From: Osedax fenrisi
Taxonomy: Eukaryota > Annelida > Polychaeta > Sabellida > Siboglinidae
Length of the DNA: 64,000 nt
Reading direction: 5' to 3'
Assembly: GCA_964019155.1 (NCBI GenBank)
Contig: OZ025242.1
Span: forward strand, 69,697,220 to 69,761,219
Shown: in pieces, positions 56,624 through 64,000 of the stretch
Layout of the letters: each line of letters opens with the position of its first letter
Position numbering within the stretch: position 1 is the first letter of the stretch
Position numbers and translations under genes: made by a program
Notes under the pieces: generated by a model
Seen by the model: only the letters and a program-made list of their open reading frames with translations
Told to the model about the DNA's origin: nothing
Database searches by the model: none

Positions 56624-59600
56624 CTGTAGGAGAACACGTGTTAACGCGCACACGCTATGTTCATGATAATCTTACCTAATACGATGATGTTTGGCAGCTT
56701 CTTTGTGGTAGCTAGCAGTAGTTTAGCATTACAATCTTTGGAGACGATACAGGCTACGTGTTCGCTCAGCAAAGGCATGACGTTCTCATACTTTGAGTTA
56801 CCAATCACGTGTCTGTGGAGGGTGAATTAGTTCATTATTAGTCATATAGTCATTATAGTTGTAAGGCTGAGATATGTTGGTATGTGGGCAGTAATATGAT
56901 AGATGGTGATGATGAATCATTATGTAGGGATGATTCATAAGACAACAATGTCATCGCGTGTAGGAAACCTGAGAATCTTGATGTCAATTTGTTTCATGAA
57001 TAAATCACTTTTGTGTAATTTCACATCGACGCTTCTTTGCTGTCTACCTTTAGTGGGAAGGTGATGGACAAAGATTATCATTGGATATTCCTCTAGCATG
57101 TTTCTACATTCTTTGCGTAGGAATTCTTCGTACGGGTTCACCTATTATTGGAATTGTAATCTACAAAATTCTATATATGATAAATATAAAGACGATATGC
57201 TTTGTTGCATTTAAATTATAATTTTTATAAAATTATATTTACATATATAGAATTATAAAAATTAATTTTAGGTTTTAAATAAATGTGCATATTATTTAAA
57301 AAAATTAATTAATGTTACAGTATTAATAACAGCGAATAAATTATAAATTTGTAGATAATTAGTTATGAAATTAGGTTGAATTTATATATTACAAATAGTA
57401 GAATATTTCAAATACTCTACAATTATTGAATGAATTGAATAGTTAAAATGTGTAATTTTGGAACCATTTAAGGCGTGATGGCACACCTTCGTGAGTTTGT
57501 AAGTAATAGATAAGGAAGAGTAGGGAAGAGTAATATACATAAAACATTAACTTTAAATCTATATGGTTTGACCTAATTTAATGCTTAAGGGGATGTCACA
57601 TGATGCCTCCCATTGTATGTATAGAGATAGCAAATAATGGTTCTACAAAATTAGTTTTTTTTCTGGTTAATTGAGCTAATTTTTGTTTATTCTAGTCATT
57701 ACATTTATACACATGATTTTATAATAAATAATATTTATTACATGTATGCATACAAATTACCATTTTTTAATATATGGTATTTCTATAGAATTTATTATTT
57801 CTTCAATTATACACAAACATTTAGAAAATATTTTTTTATATGATTATTTATATATATATGTTGTTTATATAATTCCATAAAAATTAGTATAAAACATATA
57901 AAAGTTTTTGTGATACCTACATTTATACACGCATACCTAGCGAAAAATAATTATTCTGAGAAAACAGCAGTTGTAGCTTGACAGTATGGAAATCAATTGA
58001 TATTATAATTATATTTATTTGTAAATTGGTAATAACTACTATAATACATATTATGTATAATATAATGTTATATCTTATAAAATTAATAAAAAATATATAT
58101 ATATATATATAATATATTATAATACAACTATGGAGATTAGTTATATATATATATTAAATAATATAATATATATTTATCGTAATCGTCAATTTATAAGTTA
58201 TAAAACATTATAATATAAAATACAATAGTCGGGGATAATAAATTATATATTGATATTTTTATTTTTGAATAGTATGGTCAAAAAATCTATTTTTTTTTAT
58301 CATTTTGAACACTGGGATATCCCCTTACAATAATCAAATATATAAATAAAAGAATTATGTATATATTTTAGAAGACTTGAAAAAAATCTGACAAAATATT
58401 TGTATATTACTTTTATTTTTTTTTATAAATTATGAAGGAAATGTGCTGCAAATTTTAAATGAATACATATAAATATATAAAAGATAAACTTAAGAATAAA
58501 ATATGAATGTCATCTACATATTGTGAACAATTCAACAAGAATTGAGCAATAGTTACATAGTTACAATATTGTTTATAGTGTTAGTCTTAATCAGGTTCAA
58601 TTAAAGTATATTGAAATTAATTAAAAATAAAAAAAATACAAATTATGAAATAAATAACTTTGTTATACAAAACAATTGTTAATGGGATTTGCTTCGTGTG
58701 ATTGTATATAAATAGATATGAAAATCAACATATTTTAAAAATCCAACTTTAAAGGTTTAAAATATTTGTATATAATTTGTTCGCATTAATATATCATCTT
58801 ATATGAAATCTTATCATCTTATATCATTTTTTTATATATATGTTATATGTAATTTTGTAAAATTAATAGTAATTTAAATGTATGCATTTTTTGAAGTAAA
58901 TAAATTGATAGAAACATGATATAAAATTATAATTAATAAATTATATTATTAAAAAAATAGTACTCTGGATATATGTTATCTAAATATACTGACAAGTTAA
59001 AAAATTTAAATCGAGGAATAAATTTCTAGTGTTCTAGACTTTTAATTAGAGTTCATCAAATTAAAATACTGAGAAGAATAGCTGTCTAAGTTTCCCTAAG
59101 GTGAGATATTGTGATTGTATCACAAATGATAATTCATAATGGATGTTTATGTTTATTAGTAGGTGTGTATATATATGTATACATAATATTTTGTCTACTT
59201 ATTAATATAGCCAATGTATGTATGATTTTTTACAAGAAATGATTATATAAATTTTTTATTAGAAACCATTTTTTTTAATGGAAATTATGGAGGAGATCCC
59301 CCATATATAAATAATAATATACGTATATATATATATATATTAAACTGTTTCAATAAATGAACGTTCTAGCGATCAAGATTCAAATTATCAATAAGTTGGT
59401 ACCGATTACGAATATAAAAACTATTGTATGATATTTACACTCATATCTCCCGAGTTCAACATATAATATTTCCATCCGTATCTTTTGCATGTGGAAAAAT
59501 CATCTAAATTATAGCATTTATATATCTTCAAATTATACAATATTTAAGAATCACATTCATTACTTTATTAGTAGTATGATTATTAGGTTTAGATTTCCAT

Positions 59601-61180
59601 CAAATCCAAAGTTTTGTTATAATCACCAACCTAAAAAATATATTTTGTACTATTTTAGTTTACTTTTTAACTCATCAATCAATAGATATTACTGATTATA
59701 TAACATATCTATATATAACTATAAATAGGGTGTATACCAGTTTAATTTTGTGTATTATGATTATTTGAAGAATCTCTATAAATTGACAAAATACTATAAT
59801 TTTGTTTACCTTTTTTTACAACATTTTAATACAGCTATGTATAATAGAATTATCCATTATGTTATTAAAATGTTATACTTATATAATATAAAATAAAAAA
59901 TTTTAAAATTGTTGAAAATATAGACTAATATAATTGAATTATCATCAATGATTTTGTGAAGAAAAGATATGTCACTTGTATTTATTTATGAGAAATATAT
60001 TTTAATGCCGATTAATTTGAAATATAGGTGGCAATACTATCGTTTTAAATAATTTCAAAAGCGAATTGACAAAGTATTTTTACATACTATTTTAGAATGT
60101 TACAAAATATGTATAATTTTACATTGAAAATTTATATATTATATTATCGAATAGCTATATATTTTAAGAAAAATGGTTCTAATTATAAAATAATGTTATA
60201 TTCTTAAAACAAACACTATAAATTAAATTATTATTGTATTCAAAAATGTATATAATTTCATTTATAAAGCGATAAGCTTTAAGTGATATATTTTTCAAAG
60301 TTACATGTAAACAAATATAACCTACAAATAGAATCAGAAATAAATAGTTTGTAGTATGGATAGCACAATTTTTTATAAATTAACAAATTAATTAGTGACA
60401 TATCATTGTTAACATTGAAGAATAGGAAAACATGACCATGTTTTAACTTATTTATATGGAATGTAATTTATTATTTATATTAATTATATATTAGAATTAA
60501 GTATTATAGGGGGTTCACATCAATTCCGTTTTAAAAAACGTACGTGTAACCAACTTCAAATGATTCATTCACAGCAAATTTGAAGTAACAGATTTTTAAG
60601 TGTTCACATCAATTCCGTGTTTTTTAGTCTGTCGTAAGGGTAGACATATATCGCCACATATATTTAAATTCCGTATTTTTTAGTTTGTCATAATGGTAAA
60701 CATATATCGCCACCTATATTTAATTTTGAACTGTCAATAATGTTGAAACTAAATTTACTATTTTTAAATTAATAGTATTATAATAATTATAATATAATAT
60801 ATTGTAACAGTTAATACCCAAGCGCTGTCATATATATTCCAATGTAAACTTGTAAAATATGTACAAATAAAATCAATTGTAACAAATCTCATTGTGGGAT
60901 ATAGCTAAATTCAATGTATAAATAGTAATATTATATATTTCTTTAAATACACAAATACATAAATACTACATACATTATATTTATTAATTTAATATTTTTA
61001 ACTAATATAACAAATACTATATTATTATATAATACATAATTATATCTAAACTTATGAAATATATATAATTTAAATAAATATTTAATAAATTATTGAAATA
61101 TATATTATATATTACTATTGTATAGTTGATATATATTATTAAAATATATATATAGTTGTATACCATATTATATAACCTTT

Positions 61181-61211
<31 letters not shown>

Positions 61212-63038
61212 TTAATAAATAGTTATTCGATAAGTTATATGTAATAATAAACATTTGTTAATATACTTTATATATATATCAATTGGAATCAAGTGAAATA
61301 GTGGAATTATAGCTGTTCTCTCTAATTCTGTGTGTTGTTACATACAGAAAAATAGGATTAATCCTATTTCAGAAAACGTTCAGAAATCCTAACTTCAAAA
61401 TAGGAATGTGACTCATAACTTCAAATTTGCTGTGAATGAATCATTTGAAGTTGAAGTTACACGTACGTTTTTAAAAACGGAATTGATGTGAATTAAAGAC
61501 CAAATAAAGTGGATCTTGATGTGTTTTGTTCATTTTAAAAAAGGTTCTATATGAAACAGCCTAATATATATGTATATATAATATATAGCATAAGTATATT
61601 TATATGTAACTTAATTTGTTTTATTATATTTATATTGATATTTAATAAATGGTTTTTACAAAGTTATTGAAAATATTAAATGATATGATATGTATGTTAA
61701 TGATAATGATATGTTCACATGAAATGATTACTAGTGTAATGTTTATAATACATTTATTAATTAATTAATTATAATTTATAATAAATATTCTGAAGGTGCC
61801 CTTAATAGTAATAGTTTGTATAATATATTTAAATACTGATCTCCATAATTAACATTTGTTTAATATTTAAAAAAACACTCTTTTATTTTATAAGGGAGAT
61901 GATCATAAAGGACGAGTTGGGTGTTAGAGGTTACATTTTAAATACGAGTTAATAGTATATATGTATATATTGTATTGGTATTTGTGGGTTATTTGGTTTA
62001 ATTGGGTTTAGTTTTGTCTTGCTGGTTTTTTTTAGCTGCATTACATCCCAAAATGAGTCTATATAAATTTATTTCGCATTTAAAATGTAACCTTTAATCC
62101 TCAACTCGTCCTTTTTGATCGTAATCCTTTTATAATATAATTTATATTATTTATAATATATATATATATATATATTATTAAAGATATTTATTGTAATTGT
62201 ATCAATAATTTATTAATTTATTATTTAAATAATGTTATATATTTACTGATAACATATATTTACATTATTTATAATACCCTTATAATACCTGAATATAGAT
62301 TTGTAATCTATTGTTAATAATATATGAGAATATTATTGTAAAAATGTATTTATAATGTGTTACATAAAGCATATAAAATTGGGTTACTATGTCTATTGAT
62401 GAATTATGATGAATTGCAGGATGTATTTAAGTATTTATCTAGGTATTTATGTAGTATGAATAGTGATATGTAAATGTATAAATAGCACCCACTACTAATA
62501 ATAAGAAAACCTATAGGTTTTTTTAACCTATAATATTTTATATATAAAATACTATACATATGATATCATTAAACACACAATAGGTAAGAGATCAATGGAT
62601 GATTAATGTAATGACATGTGTTATCTCTGGTTGTTATCATAACTGCAGTATTTATAGTATTAACATATTCACATCAAAAGATGCATTATCAGCACATAAA
62701 TATCTTTCATAATTAAATTAATTTTTAAAATCAATAATATATTCTATATAGTAGCTCAATACAAAGGTATGACAAATATACGTATTTAAGAATACTACCG
62801 ATAAACGGAATGATTACTGAGATAAATACTGTAGGCTAGGTTGAGATAACCTGTTCTTCTGTATTCTGATATTCGAGATAGCCGCATCTGTCTACTATAG
62901 AGGGAGCCACTTGTTTCGGATACACGGGAGAAGTGATGGCGAACATGAGCTTGCGGTCGTAGTGAGACTTTGGCTTCTTGAAGTTTAGTTTCCCGGTGTG
63001 TCGACATTGCATCCAAGGGGTGACAAACAGAGGCTGAA
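56421..63038 (-). CDS. MRPL10: MRPL10, mitochondrial large ribosomal subunit protein uL10m
   Basis: Component of the mitoribosome stalk base. Exons in gene order: 63038-62851, 57141-56969, 56812-56676, 56623-56421; phases match throughout. From ATG 63012 the product is 224 residues, against about 260 in human. Key stretches: SHYDRKLMFAITSPVYPKQ (human QKLMAVTEYIPPKP), EEFLRKECRNMLEEYPMIIF, KSDLFMKQIDIKILR, HVIGNSKYENVMPLLSEHV, LLATTKKLPNIIVLGG and QQQKLSSNLEQYIKDKSINE (human LTTLLDQYIREQ). Coding potential upstream of ATG 63012 in the same frame (QPLFVTPW) suggests that an upstream exon with the transit peptide exists; it was not resolved. Confidence 0.88.
56676..56812 (-). CDS. MRPL10: MRPL10 third exon
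   Basis: Acceptor cctccacag. Reads HVIGNSKYENVMPLLSEHVA, CIVSKDCNAKLLLATTKK, LPNIIVLG. Donor GTAAGA. Confidence 0.85.
56969..57141 (-). CDS. MRPL10: MRPL10 second exon
   Basis: Acceptor aataatag; reads VNPYEEFLRKECRNMLEEYP, MIIFVHHLPTKGRQQRSVD and FMKQIDIKILR, the uL10m block with the HKIxMK type motif. Donor AG|GTTTCC, phase 2. Confidence 0.85.
57589..58324. mobile_element. TTAA-flanked MITE family, divergent member
   Basis: In the MRPL10 intron. Left TTAA then GGGGATGTCACATGATG; right GGGATATCCCC then TTAC (one base changed). Shares the interior word AATAATTATTCTGAG with copies 1 and 2. Looks older. Confidence 0.55.
58330..60500. other. MRPL10 intron, AT-rich
   Basis: No exon seen. A possible end fragment of the CCAAAGATTTT family at about 59947. 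Confidence 0.5.
60509..61494. mobile_element. TIR element in the MRPL10 intron, about 985 bp
   Basis: Inverted ends share TTCACATCAATTCCGTTTT, ACGTACGTGTAAC and TCAAATGATTCATTCACAGC on opposite strands. A second TTCACATCAATTCCG and a short internal tandem (CATATATCGCCAC twice) follow the left end. No ORF. Target duplication not clear. Confidence 0.72.
61890..62134. mobile_element. Short MITE with AAAGGACGAGTTG arms
   Basis: About 245 bp; inverted arms share AAAGGACGAGTTG and AGGTTACATTTTAAAT. The core resembles the repeat pair at 1281-1520. Confidence 0.65.
62851..63038 (-). CDS. MRPL10: MRPL10 N-terminal exon
   Basis: Acceptor gcatccacag. Reads CRHTGKLNFKKPKSHYDRKL then MFAITSPVYPKQVAPSIVD and LEYQNTEEQ. 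Donor CAG|GTTATC, phase 0. An ATG at 63012 is available as start, but the frame is open upstream of it to the acceptor. Confidence 0.8.
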
Positions 63039-63227
63039 CTGTGGATGCATGGATGGATGGAATGGTGATGATAAAGAGAGGCTGAACTGTGGATGGATGA
63101 TGGTGGTGATGATGATGAGCTAGTGTGTACGCATACACACGACGTGTGTATAAAGGTGTATTAATCGTGTACAATATGAATAACTATGAATACGGTTCTT
63201 ATACTTATACAGTAGGTGGTCATAGCG

Positions 63228-63266
<39 letters not shown>

Positions 63267-63320
63267 ATGTGTGTGTGTGTATGTGTATATATATCTACAT
63301 ATATATGTGTGAGAGTGTGC
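63031..63320. repeat. Simple repeats upstream of the MRPL10 N-terminal exon
   Basis: A duplicated AGAGGCTGAACTGTGGATG (63030 and 63078) with GGAT/GATG units, then (AT)n and (GT)n at 63225-63310. Confidence 0.8.
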
Positions 63321-63853
63321 GCATGTATATGAGTGTATGTGAGTGTATATTACAAGTCGCTTTGTTTCTATTATTACCTAATATGGCAATGCATATACCC
63401 GGTGTAGTCACCACCGATGCGTCACACCGATAGGGAGATATACTCTCCTCTCTGTACGCATATCTCCCCATCGGTGTATGTGACTCATCACCGGTGATGA
63501 CGCATAGTTGACAGCGGTCAGAGTAGAGAGAGAGATAAGGCTAGTGGGGCGGGGGCAGGTGTATACAGTAGTGGTATACGGGTAGCGATGGCTGTGTGTA
63601 TGATTGCAATGATTACACGGTGGCGACACTCGGCGGCTGCTGCTCGTACTACAGATGGCTATAGGTGGAGCTAGTGGTAACGAGGTACTAACCACCATCA
63701 CCATCTGTAGGTAGGCCTCAGTGGTAGGCAACAACAGGAGGGTAGGCTGTACTATACTATAGTCCGTAGCGCTAGTGGGCTGTAGCCACTATAGTGATGT
63801 ACTTAGGTATAGCTAAGTGTAATAGGTTAGGTTATATTATCTACCTATTGCTC

Positions 63854-63854
63854 G

Positions 63855-63906
<52 letters not shown>

Positions 63907-63948
63907 GCTACTGCTACTGCTACTACTACTACTACTACTACTACTACA

Positions 63949-63996
<48 letters not shown>

Positions 63997-64000
63997 GCTA
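63854..64000 (+). repeat. (TAC)n array 4, cut by the window end
   Basis: CTA units with a few CTG, reaching the right edge. Confidence 0.97.

Overview
The window looks like nuclear DNA of an invertebrate animal. It is very AT-rich, it has spliced genes with conserved metazoan products, and its intergenic and intronic DNA is packed with microsatellites, miniature inverted-repeat elements (MITEs) and two LINE retrotransposons. Exons stand out as GC-richer islands. The species cannot be named from the sequence.

Three protein genes can be assembled from exon homology and matching splice phases. (1) Left part, minus strand: AGGF1 (coiled coil, OCRE and FHA domains), exons at 13106-12724, 12354-12033 and 11126-10960, and a probable further FHA exon at 4326-4230. 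The gene seems to run off the left edge, because no G-patch exon was found. (2) Centre, plus strand: a complete SLC4 bicarbonate transporter of the sodium-coupled (NCBT) type, 18 coding exons from 24105 to 56316. They sum to 3402 nt, an exact multiple of three, giving 1133 residues. A read-through form of exon 17 gives a second C-terminus ending at 55804. (3) Right part, minus strand: MRPL10, a mitochondrial large-subunit ribosomal protein, four exons from 63038 to 56421, with an unresolved first exon. SLC4 and MRPL10 converge tail to tail and their 3' ends overlap.

Layout. 1-630 is a purine-rich minisatellite. 630-13.1 kb holds AGGF1 with many repeats, including a 460-bp GGGTA array at 4345-4806. 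13.1-24 kb is intergenic, with a GC-richer patch at 16.4-17.6 kb and two large (TAC)n arrays. 24.1-56.3 kb is SLC4; its intron 1 begins with a nearly 1-kb (TAC)n array, and its intron 12 (11.2 kb) carries two divergent LINEs placed head to head. 56.4-63.0 kb is MRPL10, whose 5.7-kb intron carries MITEs. 63-64 kb ends in another (TAC)n array.

The three genes do not form a pathway: one is a plasma-membrane pH regulator, one a nuclear or signalling FHA/G-patch protein and one a mitoribosome subunit. The most unusual gene-level signal is in the 5' splice sites. 17 of the 23 donors I could fix carry T at +3, most often GTTAGT, where animal donors normally carry a purine. The most unusual repeat-level signal is a short module around TTTACATGTAAA that recurs near the ends of elements with different terminal repeats.
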